DNA of 64,000 bases from Streptomyces aureus (GTDB lineage: Bacteria > Actinomycetota > Actinomycetes > Streptomycetales > Streptomycetaceae), in the NCBI RefSeq assembly GCF_000725495.1, contig NZ_JNZD01000004.1, forward strand, positions 558,001 to 622,000, given 5' to 3'. The position numbers and the translations under genes were made by a program. Position 1 is the first letter of the stretch; each line of letters opens with the position of its first letter. Positions 35,833 to 44,347 of this stretch are shown piece after piece. Below the pieces are notes generated by a model. It was not told the origin of the DNA and did not search any database. It was given only the letters and a program-made list of their open reading frames with translations.

Positions 35833-37968
35833 TCAGCCGACCGCGTCGACCAGCGCCAGTTCGTGCAGTCGCTCGGGCGGGCCCGGACGGGCGTAGTACC
35901 AGCCCTGGGCGGTGTCGCAGCCCAGGATCCGCAGCTGTTCGGCCTGCGCGCCCGTCTCCACGCCCTCGACCGTCACCGCCAGGTCGAGGCTGTGGGCGAG
36001 CGAGACGATGCCCTCGACGATCTTCAGGTCGACCGGGTCCGCCGGGAACTGCTGCATGCCCTGGGTGAAGGACCGGTCGAGCTTGAGAATGCTGACGGGC
36101 AGCCGGCGGAGGTTGGCGAGGTTCGAGTACCCGGTGCCGAAGTCGTCGAGCGCGATGTCGACGCCCATCTCGGCGAGCCTGCGCAACGGCTTGAGCAGAT
36201 CGTCGTCCGCGCCGATCAGCGCGGACTCCGTGACCTCCAGGCACAGGGCCTGCGCGTCGAGTCCCTCGCGCTCCAGGATGTCGACGGTGTCCTGGACGAG
36301 ACCGGGGTGGGTCAGCTGGCAGGGCGAGAGGTTGACGTTGACGCGCAGCGGGCCCGCGTCGGAGTTCCGCTCCTGCCAGCTGCGGGCCTGGCGCACCGAC
36401 TGCTCCAGGACCCAGCGCCCGAGCGGCACGATCAGTCCGGTGTGCTCGGCGAGCGGGATGAACCGGTCGGGGCCGAGGACCCCGTGCTGCGGGTGCAGCC
36501 AGCGCACCAGCGCCTCCGCGCCGCGCACGCTTCCGTCCCCGAGGTGCACCAGCGGCTGGTACTCGATGAAGAACTCGCCCCGGTCCAGGGCGGCGGGGAG
36601 GGCGGTGGTGAGTCCGTTGCGGGTGATGGCGCGGGCGTCGGCCTCGGGGTCGGCCAGCTCGAAGCGGTTGCCGCCCGCGGACTTGGCCCGGTACATCGTG
36701 ATGTCGGCGCTGCGCAGCACCTCGGCGGCGCCGCGCTCCCCGGCCGGGCCCTCGACGACGCCGACGCTGCCGCGCACGGTCAGGTCACGGCCGTCGATGC
36801 TGATCGGGGTCACGAGCGCGTTCATGATGCGCCCGGCCAGCTCGTCGACCTCGCGCTCGGTGCCCGGGCCGGTGGTGAGGGCCACGAACTCGTCGCCGCC
36901 GAGCCGGGCGACCATCTCGCCGGGGGCGGTCGCGCAGGACTGGAGCCGGTCGGCGACCTCGACGAGCAGCCGGTCGCCGGCCGCGTGCCCGAGGCTGTCG
37001 TTGATGGTCTTGAAGCCGTCGAGGTCGAGGTAGCAGAGCCCGAAGCGCTGGCCCTCCCCCGCGGCCAGCGCCTTCTCCAGGCGCTCGAAGAACAGGGTCC
37101 GGTTGGGCAGTCCGGTGAGGGCGTCGTGGGTCGCCTCGTAGCGCAGCCGCAGGTTCAGCAGCCGCCGCTCGGTCGTGTCCTCCATCAGCGCCAGCTGGTA
37201 CTGGGGTTCACCGTCCGCGTCGCGCAGCAGGGAGACGGTCAGGTTGGTCCACAGGGCCGTGCCGTCGGGGCGGTAGAACGCCTTCTCGACGTGGTAGTGC
37301 TCGCGCTCGCCGCGCACCAGCTCCTCGTAGAGCCGCCACACCTGAGGGGCGTCCTCGGCGTGCGTCCACTCGGTGACCTTGCGGCCGCGCATCGTCTGCT
37401 CGGAGCCGCCGAACATGCGCAGCAGGGCTCCGTTGCACTGGAGGATGTTGCCTTCGAGGTCCGCGATGCCGATGCCTATGGCCGCGCCCTCGAACACCGC
37501 GCGGAAGCGGGCCTCGCTGTCGTGCAGCGCCTCGGCGACGGCGCTGCGGGCGGTCAACGCGGCCTGGGAGATGGCCTGCTGCTCGGTCAGGGTGCGCTCG
37601 CGCAATGCCTCCGCGTAGCCGGCCGCCATGGCGTGCTGGAGCCGGGCGGAGCGGGTCCGCAGCGCCTCTTTGGGGCCGTCCTCGCCGCAGTAGAGCACCA
37701 GATACGCGTCCACGCAGTCGAGGGCCCGGCTGAGGGCCTCGGGGTCGGTGCAGTGCGCGGCGACGAGGGCCGCGCCGACACCGCGCCCCTCCGCCGCCTC
37801 GAAGGTCCGGGCCCGCAGGGCCTCGCTCAGCCGCCGTGCGAGCGGGAGCAGTTGTTCCTCGAACTCGGGCCGGGTCAGCGAGGTGGAGGTGACGGGGAAG
37901 ACCGCACGGCTCCAGATCGTCGCGAACCGGCGGAGTCTGTCCTCCGGCCCGTCCGGCTCGGCCCTCAC
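35833..37968 (-). CDS. rmdA: PAS-GGDEF-EAL c-di-GMP enzyme, RmdA-like
   Basis: A 711-residue cytoplasmic protein. After an N-terminal helical region (1-145) comes a PAS domain (about 150-268), a GGDEF domain with intact RLGGDEF (355-361) and an EAL domain with intact AEALVRW (484-490) plus DDFGTGYSNL. Both catalytic signatures are present, so it could make and degrade c-di-GMP. The S. coelicolor homologue in the same gene neighbourhood, RmdA (SCO0928, from memory), acts as a phosphodiesterase affecting colony morphology and development. GTG 37968 overlaps the upstream methyltransferase stop (GTGA), giving translational coupling. Confidence 0.88.
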   Translation of the reverse strand: MRAEPDGPEDRLRRFATIWSRAVFPVTSTSLTRPEFEEQLLPLARRLSEALRARTFEAAEGRGVGAALVAAHCTDPEALSRALDCVDAYLVLYCGEDGPKEALRTRSARLQHAMAAGYAEALRERTLTEQQAISQAALTARSAVAEALHDSEARFRAVFEGAAIGIGIADLEGNILQCNGALLRMFGGSEQTMRGRKVTEWTHAEDAPQVWRLYEELVRGEREHYHVEKAFYRPDGTALWTNLTVSLLRDADGEPQYQLALMEDTTERRLLNLRLRYEATHDALTGLPNRTLFFERLEKALAAGEGQRFGLCYLDLDGFKTINDSLGHAAGDRLLVEVADRLQSCATAPGEMVARLGGDEFVALTTGPGTEREVDELAGRIMNALVTPISIDGRDLTVRGSVGVVEGPAGERGAAEVLRSADITMYRAKSAGGNRFELADPEADARAITRNGLTTALPAALDRGEFFIEYQPLVHLGDGSVRGAEALVRWLHPQHGVLGPDRFIPLAEHTGLIVPLGRWVLEQSVRQARSWQERNSDAGPLRVNVNLSPCQLTHPGLVQDTVDILEREGLDAQALCLEVTESALIGADDDLLKPLRRLAEMGVDIALDDFGTGYSNLANLRRLPVSILKLDRSFTQGMQQFPADPVDLKIVEGIVSLAHSLDLAVTVEGVETGAQAEQLRILGCDTAQGWYYARPGPPERLHELALVDAVG

Positions 37969-38777
37969 GCGGTGCGTCCCACGCCGCCGAACCCGGAGAA
38001 GGAATAGGGATCCTCGTCCTCGGGTGCCGTGTCGGGCCGCCAGTCCGGCATCGGCACCAGTCCGGGTTCCACCATGTCGTACCCCTCGAAGAACCGCGCG
38101 ATCTCGTCGCGCGTGCGCATGATCAGCGGGTTGCGGATGTCCTTGTAGACGTCGACCGTGCCCTCGGCCTGCTCCCGCGGGAGCGGAATCCCCTCGAACG
38201 AGGCATGCGTGACGACGAGCATGCTTCCCGGCGCGAGGGCGTCGCGCAGTTCGGCCACCGCCCGGTACGGGTCGTCCGCGTCTTCCACGAAGTGAAGTAT
38301 GGCAACGAGAAGCAGGGCAACCGGCCTCTTCAGGTCGATCAACCGCTGAACCTGGTGACTCCCCAGGATTTCTTGAGGCTTGAGCAGATCCGCGGCGACG
38401 ACGTCCGCGTCCTCGTTCTCCCGCAGGACGGCCTGACTGTGTGCGACGGCAACCGGATCGTGGTCGACGTAGACGACGCGCGCGCCGGGCCGGGCGGACT
38501 GGGCGATCTCGTGGACGTTGCCGAACGTCGGGATGCCGGAACCGATGTCGAGGAACTGGTCGATGCCCTCGCCGGCCGCGTACCTGACCGCCCGGCGCAT
38601 GAACGCCCGGTTCGCCTGCATGATCTTGGGAAGGCCCGGCATGAACTCCATCGCCTTGCGCGCCGCTTCCCGGTCGACCTCGAAGTTGTGCGAACCGCCC
38701 AGGTAGTAGTCGTATATCCGGGAGACGCTCGGACTTGAGATGTCAATGCTGCGAGGGGCCCAGGCGGGACGCTCCAT
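37965..38777 (-). CDS. DUF574/PF04672 SAM-dependent methyltransferase
   Basis: A 270-residue protein of the actinobacterial DUF574 family. Visible blocks are SRIYDYYLGGSHNF near the N-terminus, QFLDIGSGIPTFGNVHEIA (SAM-binding), VVYVDHDPVAV, and LLVAILHFVED. The family is greatly expanded in Streptomyces, and its methyl acceptors are mostly unknown. The stop overlaps the start of the RmdA-like gene. A long gap upstream probably carries the promoter for both genes. Confidence 0.9.
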   Translation of the reverse strand: MERPAWAPRSIDISSPSVSRIYDYYLGGSHNFEVDREAARKAMEFMPGLPKIMQANRAFMRRAVRYAAGEGIDQFLDIGSGIPTFGNVHEIAQSARPGARVVYVDHDPVAVAHSQAVLRENEDADVVAADLLKPQEILGSHQVQRLIDLKRPVALLLVAILHFVEDADDPYRAVAELRDALAPGSMLVVTHASFEGIPLPREQAEGTVDVYKDIRNPLIMRTRDEIARFFEGYDMVEPGLVPMPDWRPDTAPEDEDPYSFSGFGGVGRTA

Positions 38778-39231
38778 CTATCTCTCCAAGGCGTAGGCGA
38801 CGGCACGGACGATCCGGTGTTCGAGCTGAGGCTACTGATCGCCCGCCAAAGGAGCGAGTCAAACCGGAAATTGACCGTCCGTTCCACGTCACTGCCTCAG
38901 GCACGTGCCCGATTGGCAACTGCGAACGTATACGTCGCACACCACGCAGGGCCGCCGCGAAATCATTGCGAAGCGTTCCAAAAGGCTCCGCGGGGTCACG
39001 AAGCGTGTCCAAGTCCCCGACCGGACCGGACCGTTCTTTCACATCCGGGCCACAGCCCGGATCTTTCACGTTCCGGCGACGGCCGAAAAGGTTCGGCCAG
39101 GCAGGGGCGCGCGGGCGCCCGTTCCGCCGGCGCCGGGCACACAAGGGTCCGCCCCCTCCGGTGGAGGGGGCGGACCCTGGGCGGCGCGTCCTCTTCGGGC
39201 GAACCGGTCGACCGTGGGGTGTCGAACTGCC
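38778..39231. other. 454-base gap upstream of the DUF574-rmdA pair
   Basis: Contains the putative promoter for the methyltransferase gene near 38780-38960, a 10-bp palindrome ACGTATACGT at 38926-38935, and a strong terminator (39144-39178) serving the lipoprotein gene on the right. Open frames on both strands have no ribosome binding site or recognisable product. Confidence 0.5.
39144..39178 (-). terminator. Strong terminator of the SCO0930-type lipoprotein gene
   Basis: Perfect 16-bp arms (39144-39159, 39163-39178) with a three-base loop, about 53 bases past the stop codon. Confidence 0.85.
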
Positions 39232-40173
39232 CTACTTGGCGGCGCCGACCGGCTTTCCGTCGGGCGAGACGGCGTACCACGTGCCGCCCACGCCCTGGCC
39301 GTTGGTGTCACCGGGGGCGCTGTCACCGGAGAAGGTGTAGATCGGCCAGCAGTTGACCGTCATCTGCTTCACGCCGTCGGGGCGGGTGAAGCCCATCAGG
39401 CCCTTCTTCTGGACGCCCTTGGTGTCGTTCGCGGAGACCGGGGCGACCGCGGGCCACTTCTCCAGGCAGGCGCCGGTGCAGGCCGACTTCGAGACGGGCC
39501 AGGCCTGGTCCTTCATGAAGCGGTAGACCGTCATGCCGTTCTTGTCCACGACGATGTCACCGAGCTTCGGGTCCTTGCGGACCGACAGACCCGGCAGGGC
39601 GGCCAGCGTGGCCTTCTTGCCATCGGGAGCGGAGGCGAACCAAGTGCCGCCCACGTTCTGGCCGTTGGCGTCGCCCGCCTTGGTGTCCTTGGCGTAGCGG
39701 TACATCGGCCAGCCGCCGATGGTCAGCTGCTTGGAGCCGTCGGCGCGGGTGACCTCGCCGAGCAGGGCCTTGTCGACACCGGTGGCGGCCTCGGCGCCCT
39801 CGGCGGGCACCGGCGGCCAGGCGGTCGCGCAGGCGCCGTCACAACTCGACTTCGGCGGCTCGGCGGTGTCCTTGTCGAAGCGGTACAGGGTGAATCCGGC
39901 GCCGTCGGTCAGCACCTTGCCGAGCTTGGCGCTCTCGGTCACGGTGAGATTGCCGGCAGCCGCCGGCTTGGCCGCGGCGCTCTGGTCCTTGGAATCGGCT
40001 CCGTAGCCGTTGCCCGCACCCGCGGTGGTGCTGGTCCCGTAACCGCCCGCCGCCGACGTGGCGCCCACGTTCTGGGTGCCCGTAGAAGCGTTTTCCTGAC
40101 CACACGCCGTCGTGAGCGCCAGCACGGCCGCAGCTGACGCTACGAGTGAGGCGCTCCGCCAGGAGGTCTTCAT
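39232..40173 (-). CDS. SCO0930-family lipoprotein with four Y-x-(F/Y)-x-x-D units
   Basis: A 313-residue lipoprotein. Signal peptide and lipobox VLALTTAC give the lipidated Cys at residue 24. A low-complexity linker (25-75) is followed by four repeated modules with the signature Y-x-(F/Y)-x-x-D: LYRFDKD, MYRYAKD, VYRFMKD, IYTFSGD. The first and third carry CxxxC pairs (SCDGACATAWPP, ACTGACLEKWPA). This is the secreted-repeat family of PF03640-like lipoproteins; their role is unsettled (surface or redox functions have been suggested). GGGAG precedes ATG 40173. Confidence 0.88.
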   Translation of the reverse strand: MKTSWRSASLVASAAAVLALTTACGQENASTGTQNVGATSAAGGYGTSTTAGAGNGYGADSKDQSAAAKPAAAGNLTVTESAKLGKVLTDGAGFTLYRFDKDTAEPPKSSCDGACATAWPPVPAEGAEAATGVDKALLGEVTRADGSKQLTIGGWPMYRYAKDTKAGDANGQNVGGTWFASAPDGKKATLAALPGLSVRKDPKLGDIVVDKNGMTVYRFMKDQAWPVSKSACTGACLEKWPAVAPVSANDTKGVQKKGLMGFTRPDGVKQMTVNCWPIYTFSGDSAPGDTNGQGVGGTWYAVSPDGKPVGAAK

Positions 40174-40432
40174 TGGTAACTCCCGCTGTTCGCATAAGTG
40201 TTGCAGCGCCCTGCAGCGCCGCGCATGGCCCTAGGTACGGGCGGGAGGTGCAGGAGTGTTCAAACGGGCCTCAAATTTCTTTCGGAAGTCCCTGATGTGT
40301 TCGAACCAGATCGCTCAAGCGTTCGATCTCGACCTCCGCCTCCCGGCCGCGCGCGTCAGCCACCGGGGGCCCGAGGTACCCAATTCGTGGCCAATCCAGG
40401 ACACTTCGGCGTGACCCGGCGCGCCGCGTTCC

Positions 40433-41074
40433 ATGATCTTCGTCGTGCACGCACCCCAGAAGAACCGTCCCTCCCGCGTCATACGGGCACTCGCGCTGAC
40501 GGCGCTCACCTGGCTGCTCGTCGGCGCGCCGGGCGGAACGGCCTCGGCCGACGCCTGCGCGTACGCCTCGACGGGACCGGACGGGATCACCGCCGTGGCC
40601 GTGGCGGGCGACGGGGCGGTCGCCGTCGTCGGACACACCGTCCGATGCCCGGCCCCGACACCGACCCCACCCTGCCCCCCGACGCCGACGCCGACCCCGA
40701 CGCCGCCTCCTCCACCACCACCACCGCCACCACCACCGCCGAAGCCGAAGCCGACCCCCGAGCCGGCTCCGCCCCCTCCGCCCACCCACGCGCCGAAGCC
40801 CGCGCCACCGCCGCCACCACCTCCGCCTCCGCCCCCTCCTGCGCCGAAGCCGAAGCCCCTGCCGCCGCGGCCGGCTCCGGTCGCGGCACCGAGACCGACG
40901 CCGAAGCCGAAACCGAGCCCGCGCCCCGCGCCGGCACCGGTCCCGGTCGCCTATCCGGCGTACCGCACCCCGGCGCACCAGCACGTGCCCCGCGGCGGTC
41001 CGTCACTGGTCTCGTTCACCCTGCTCATCACCGCGCCCGCGGTGCTCGCCGTCGCGGCACTGCGCCCGCGCTGA
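40433..41074 (+). CDS. Exported proline-rich protein with C-terminal membrane anchor
   Basis: A 213-residue protein. An N-terminal signal (VIRALALTALTWLLV, cleavage near ASA-D) leads to a short region with two Cys, then about 100 residues built almost only of Pro, Lys, Ala and Thr, including uninterrupted Pro runs. A C-terminal hydrophobic helix (SFTLLITAPAVLAVAAL) ends in Arg-Pro-Arg, so it is probably anchored and spans the wall. No LPXTG or LAXTG motif is visible. The start may instead be GTG 40445; ribosome binding sites are weak. It is followed after 16 bases by a DUF4239 gene. Function unknown. Confidence 0.7.
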   Translation: MIFVVHAPQKNRPSRVIRALALTALTWLLVGAPGGTASADACAYASTGPDGITAVAVAGDGAVAVVGHTVRCPAPTPTPPCPPTPTPTPTPPPPPPPPPPPPPKPKPTPEPAPPPPPTHAPKPAPPPPPPPPPPPPAPKPKPLPPRPAPVAAPRPTPKPKPSPRPAPAPVPVAYPAYRTPAHQHVPRGGPSLVSFTLLITAPAVLAVAALRPR

Positions 41075-41090
41075 CCCCTGGAGGCACACT

Positions 41091-41855
41091 GTGTCGGATT
41101 GGCTTGTTCTCGCCCTCGCGATGGCGGCCGCGTGCCTCGTGGTCCTCGTCGTGACCCTTCTGCGCCATCGCAGGGCCAGCGAGGACGAGGACCCCACCGA
41201 GACGCCGGACGTCATCGAGTACATGACGATGATGATCGGCGTGGTGTACGCCATCGTCCTCGGTCTGGCCATCGCCGGTGTCTGGGAGGCCCGCGGCAGC
41301 GCCCAGAACCAGGTGCAGACGGAGGCACAGGCGCTGCACGAGATCTCGGAACGGGTCCGGGTCTACCCGCCCGACGTCCGCGACCGGATCCGCGGCGACG
41401 TGGACACCTACGTGCACTACGTGGTCACCACCGAGTGGAAGACCATGGCGGAGCACGGCCGGGTGACCGACGAGGGCGGCCGGATGCTCGACCAGGTCCG
41501 CCGCGACGTCACCGACTACCAGCCCAAGTCGGACTTCGAGGCGCAGGCCTACCAGCCGCTGCTCGACCAGGTGACGCTCGCGGACACCGCACGCAGCGCC
41601 CGCGCCGACTCCACCGGCGCGACCATGCCGGGGGTGGTGTGGTTCGGACTGATCACCGGTGCCGTGGTGACGGTCGGAATGATCTTCGCGCTGCAGATCC
41701 GGCGTACCGCGCGGGAACTGGTCCTGGCCGGGCTGTTCTCCGCCCTGATCGCCTTCCTGCTCTTCCTGATCTGGGACTTCGACTCCCCCTACAGTCGCGG
41801 GATCACGGCATCGGCGGAACCCTTCACGGCGCTGTTCCCACATCTGCCCGGCTGA
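41091..41855 (+). CDS. DUF4239 (bestrophin-like) membrane protein
   Basis: A 254-residue membrane protein. Helices are predicted at about 4-24, 46-66, 180-201 and 210-231. The central loop (about 70-178) is hydrophilic, with the EISERVRVYPPDVRDRIR and DYVTTEW-like pattern of DUF4239 proteins. Function is unestablished; a channel-like relation to bestrophins has been suggested for the family. GGAGG seven to eight bases before GTG 41091 sets the start. Close spacing to the Pro-rich gene suggests one transcript. Confidence 0.85.
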   Translation: MSDWLVLALAMAAACLVVLVVTLLRHRRASEDEDPTETPDVIEYMTMMIGVVYAIVLGLAIAGVWEARGSAQNQVQTEAQALHEISERVRVYPPDVRDRIRGDVDTYVHYVVTTEWKTMAEHGRVTDEGGRMLDQVRRDVTDYQPKSDFEAQAYQPLLDQVTLADTARSARADSTGATMPGVVWFGLITGAVVTVGMIFALQIRRTARELVLAGLFSALIAFLLFLIWDFDSPYSRGITASAEPFTALFPHLPG

Positions 41856-42080
41856 CGTGCCGGCCGGGAGGCCCGGGCGGGCGGGGGACGGGCGCCACGC
41901 CGGGCGCGTCCCCCGTCCGCACGCACCGCGTCCCCCGTACGGCGTACCCGATTGCCCCGTTCGCGCTACTGGGATCGCGGCCCCGTGCTCCCTTTTCTAG
42001 CGTTTCGATCATCGAGGTGCATTTCTGGCGCAAGCGGAACAGGTCCGCGGCAAGGCTCCTCGGAGAGCTGGAGGATCACC

Positions 42081-42617
42081 ATGGGAGCGATACGCGTCGC
42101 TTCGGCCGCACTGCTGGGCGCGACCGCCCTGGCCTTCGCCGCACCCGCCGCCGTGGCCGGTGACGGGGACCACGGCCTCACCCCCATCACCCCGTTCGCC
42201 TTCAGCGTGCAGCCGTCCACCGTCGCCGCGGGCGGCCAGGTGTCGCTGCTGCTGAAGCGGGACGGCGGGTGCCGGGGCACCGCGACGGTCACCTCCGGCG
42301 TCTTCGACACCGTCACCATCCCGCCGGGGCAGTCCTCGGCCACCGCCATGGTCGACTGGGACGCCAGACCCGGGGCCGTGTACGACGTGACGTTCTCCTG
42401 CGGCGGCGCGAGCGGCAGCACCGGGCTCACCATCGCCGGCGGCCGGCCGGTCACACCCACTCCCGTTCCCCTGCAGCGGGGTGTCCGGGCCGGCGTCGGC
42501 GGCAGCGTCGGCGGTTTCGACCTGAAGCAGATCGGGCTGGGGACGGCGCTCATCACCGGGTCCGTCGGCACGGCCTGGTACCTGTCCCGCCGGCGGACCT
42601 CCTCCGACGAGACCTGA
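42081..42617 (+). CDS. Small exported protein with beta domain and C-terminal anchor (paralogue 1)
   Basis: A 178-residue protein. Signal peptide cleaved after AVAG. The mature part has an Ig-like beta domain with a FSVQPSTVAAGGQVSLLLKRDGGCRG start and two Cys, then a linker, one transmembrane helix (IGLGTALITGSVGTAWYL) and a SRRRTSSDE tail. GGAGG precedes ATG 42081. It is a paralogue of the convergent 42766-43257 gene (same signal / Ig-like / anchor / Arg-tail order). A class F sortase is encoded nearby, yet no classic sorting motif is visible. Function unknown. Confidence 0.82.
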   Translation: MGAIRVASAALLGATALAFAAPAAVAGDGDHGLTPITPFAFSVQPSTVAAGGQVSLLLKRDGGCRGTATVTSGVFDTVTIPPGQSSATAMVDWDARPGAVYDVTFSCGGASGSTGLTIAGGRPVTPTPVPLQRGVRAGVGGSVGGFDLKQIGLGTALITGSVGTAWYLSRRRTSSDET

Positions 42618-42630
42618 CGCGGCGGCAAGG

Positions 42631-42674
42631 CCCTTCGCTCCGGACCCGGCAGAGCGGGTCCGGAGCGAAGGGCC
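42631..42674. terminator. Bidirectional terminator between convergent paralogues
   Basis: 19-bp perfect arms (42631-42649, 42656-42674) with a six-base loop, 13 bases after the left gene's stop. Among the strongest hairpins in the window. Confidence 0.9.
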
Positions 42675-42765
42675 CCAGGTGCGTCCGCACGGCGGACGGG
42701 TGATTCCGCGCGGCGGACGGCCGGCCTCCGAAGGGGAAGGGACCGGCCGTTCACCCGCGGAGCGG

Positions 42766-43257
42766 TCAGATGTGCCGCTCCGACCTGCGCCGCATCCAGA
42801 ACACCCCGCCGCCGACGGCCGCCGCGGCCACCAGGCCGCCGCCGATCGCCATGTCGGTGGGGGTGGCACCGGTGGTGCTGCTGCCGCCGAGACCACCGCG
42901 CACACCGCCGATGACGGTGAAGGCGGCCGGGCGGGTCAGCGGGCCCGTCCCCTCGCAGTTGACCGTGATGTCGTACGAACCGGGACGGGCGTCCTGGTTG
43001 ATGGTGGCGGTACCGCTGGACGCCTCGGTGCGGCTGCCCAGGAGCGGCGAGAGTCTCGCCTGCCGGAACGCGGGAGAGGTCATCGTGCCTCCCCTCGGGC
43101 ACCCGTCGACCGTGACGGTGAGCTGGCCGCCCCGGGCGATGACGCTGGGCTGCGCCACGATGTTGCTCGGCGTGTTCCACGCCGCGGCCATCGGGGCGGC
43201 GAGCCCCACGGCGGCGACCGCGGCGGCGGACACCGCCAGGGCACGAGTAGTACGCAT
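42766..43257 (-). CDS. Small exported protein with beta domain and C-terminal anchor (paralogue 2)
   Basis: A 163-residue protein with the same layout as 42081-42617: signal peptide (AVSAAAVAAVGLAAPMAAA), Ig-like beta domain beginning NIVAQPSVIARGGQLTVTVDGCPRG with two Cys, a Gly/Ser/Thr linker, one transmembrane helix (GGGLVAAAAVGGGVFWM) and an RRRSERH tail. Divergent from the class F sortase gene with 331 bases between starts. Possibly a non-canonical sortase client or a simple membrane-anchored surface protein. Confidence 0.82.
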   Translation of the reverse strand: MRTTRALAVSAAAVAAVGLAAPMAAAWNTPSNIVAQPSVIARGGQLTVTVDGCPRGGTMTSPAFRQARLSPLLGSRTEASSGTATINQDARPGSYDITVNCEGTGPLTRPAAFTVIGGVRGGLGGSSTTGATPTDMAIGGGLVAAAAVGGGVFWMRRRSERHI

Positions 43258-43588
43258 GTGATCCTCCGCGGGGGCGCCCCGGGAACCGTCCCCGGTGGAT
43301 CGGCGAGAAAGCGCCTCCCAGTCAGACCCTCAGATGCCGTGCACGGGGCCGCATTTCGGGAATGGTCCGTCCTGGTGAGAGGACACGCCGAAGGAATTCC
43401 GCACAATCGGATATTGCCGCAGGTCACGGACCGTCGGAAAATTCCTGGTCACGGCAACTCGGATGGCGCACGGGGCATTCCGCCCGCCACCCGTTCGCCC
43501 GCGCCCCGTCGCCGGGCGGCCCCGGTGCCATTAGCGTGCTCATATGCGCGGATGACGAGGCGACGGCCGCGTCGAGAGGGGATTGCGA
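43258..43588. other. 331-base divergent promoter region (surface protein / sortase)
   Basis: Less GC-rich than its surroundings between 43380 and 43450, with GGAATTCC and short inverted elements. It should carry promoters in both directions. I can name no specific sigma or regulator site and see no small gene. Confidence 0.4.
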
Positions 43589-44251
43589 ATGTCTGCGTCC
43601 GAGCTGGCCGAAGAGGAGGAGCAGCCGAGGAGGCGCGCTCCCTGGGGCGTGATAGCGCTTGTCCTGCTGACCGGCCTCGCCCTCATCCGGAACGGTTCCG
43701 GTGAGTTCGACGTGGGCCCTCCGCAGCCGGCCTCTGCGGCCGCTGCGGACAGCCGCACCCCGGGCACCACCTTCTCCAAGACGCCGGCCGCGCTGCCGTA
43801 TTCCGTGGTCGACCGGGTGCGGATCCCGGCCATCCGCGTCGACGCCCCCGTGACGCCGGTGGGTCTGGACCTCGACGGATGGGTCGACGCGCCGCCGCCC
43901 GAGGACCCGAACCTGGCCGGCTGGTTCACCGGCGCGGTCTCACCCGGCGAGAAGGGCACGGCCGTGATCGTCGGCCATGTCGACAACATGCAGGGCCCCG
44001 CCGTCTTCTACGGGCTCGGTGCGCTCAAGAAGGGGAACAAGGTCGAGGTCCTGCGCAAGGACGGGAAGACCGCGGTGTTCGAGATCTACGGCATCGAGGT
44101 GTTCGCCAAGGCCGATTTCCCCGGCGACCGCGTGTACAACAGCAAGGGCACCCCCGAATTGCGTGTCATCACGTGCGGAGGCGGTTTCTCCAAGCAGCAC
44201 GGATACGACGGGAACGTCGTCGTCTTCGCGCGCCTTTCCGAGGTGCGCTGA
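43589..44251 (+). CDS. Class F sortase
   Basis: A 220-residue membrane-anchored transpeptidase. One N-terminal helix (WGVIALVLLTGLALI, 19-33) is followed by the sortase beta barrel. Catalytic His130 lies in VIVGHVDN, the nucleophile Cys196 in RVITCGG, and an Arg in VVVFARL near the end completes the triad. The short form with VITCGGG and lack of a second helix is typical of class F. It should cleave sorting signals and attach proteins to the wall or polymerise them. GAGAGGGGA precedes ATG 43589; TTG 43583 is an alternative. No protein in the window shows an obvious LPXTG/LAXTG motif. Confidence 0.93.
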   Translation: MSASELAEEEEQPRRRAPWGVIALVLLTGLALIRNGSGEFDVGPPQPASAAAADSRTPGTTFSKTPAALPYSVVDRVRIPAIRVDAPVTPVGLDLDGWVDAPPPEDPNLAGWFTGAVSPGEKGTAVIVGHVDNMQGPAVFYGLGALKKGNKVEVLRKDGKTAVFEIYGIEVFAKADFPGDRVYNSKGTPELRVITCGGGFSKQHGYDGNVVVFARLSEVR

Positions 44252-44290
44252 GCGTTCGCACGAAATGCCCCGCGCAAGGGACAGCGGCCG

Positions 44291-44321
44291 AAAGCCCCGC
44301 GCAGCACCTGCGCGGGGCTTT
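44291..44321. terminator. Bidirectional terminator after the sortase gene
   Basis: 14-bp perfect arms (44291-44304, 44308-44321) with a three-base loop and A/T ends, giving a short T-tract in both directions. Lies between convergent sortase and deacetylase genes. Confidence 0.85.
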
Positions 44322-44347
44322 CCGGTTCCGGCGGGGCTTTCCGGCTT

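Noticed and set aside
34838..36244. Long 468-residue form of the SDR
   Set aside because: The extension overlaps the EAL end of the RmdA-like gene, is of shadow-frame composition, and a proper ribosome binding site precedes ATG 35617.
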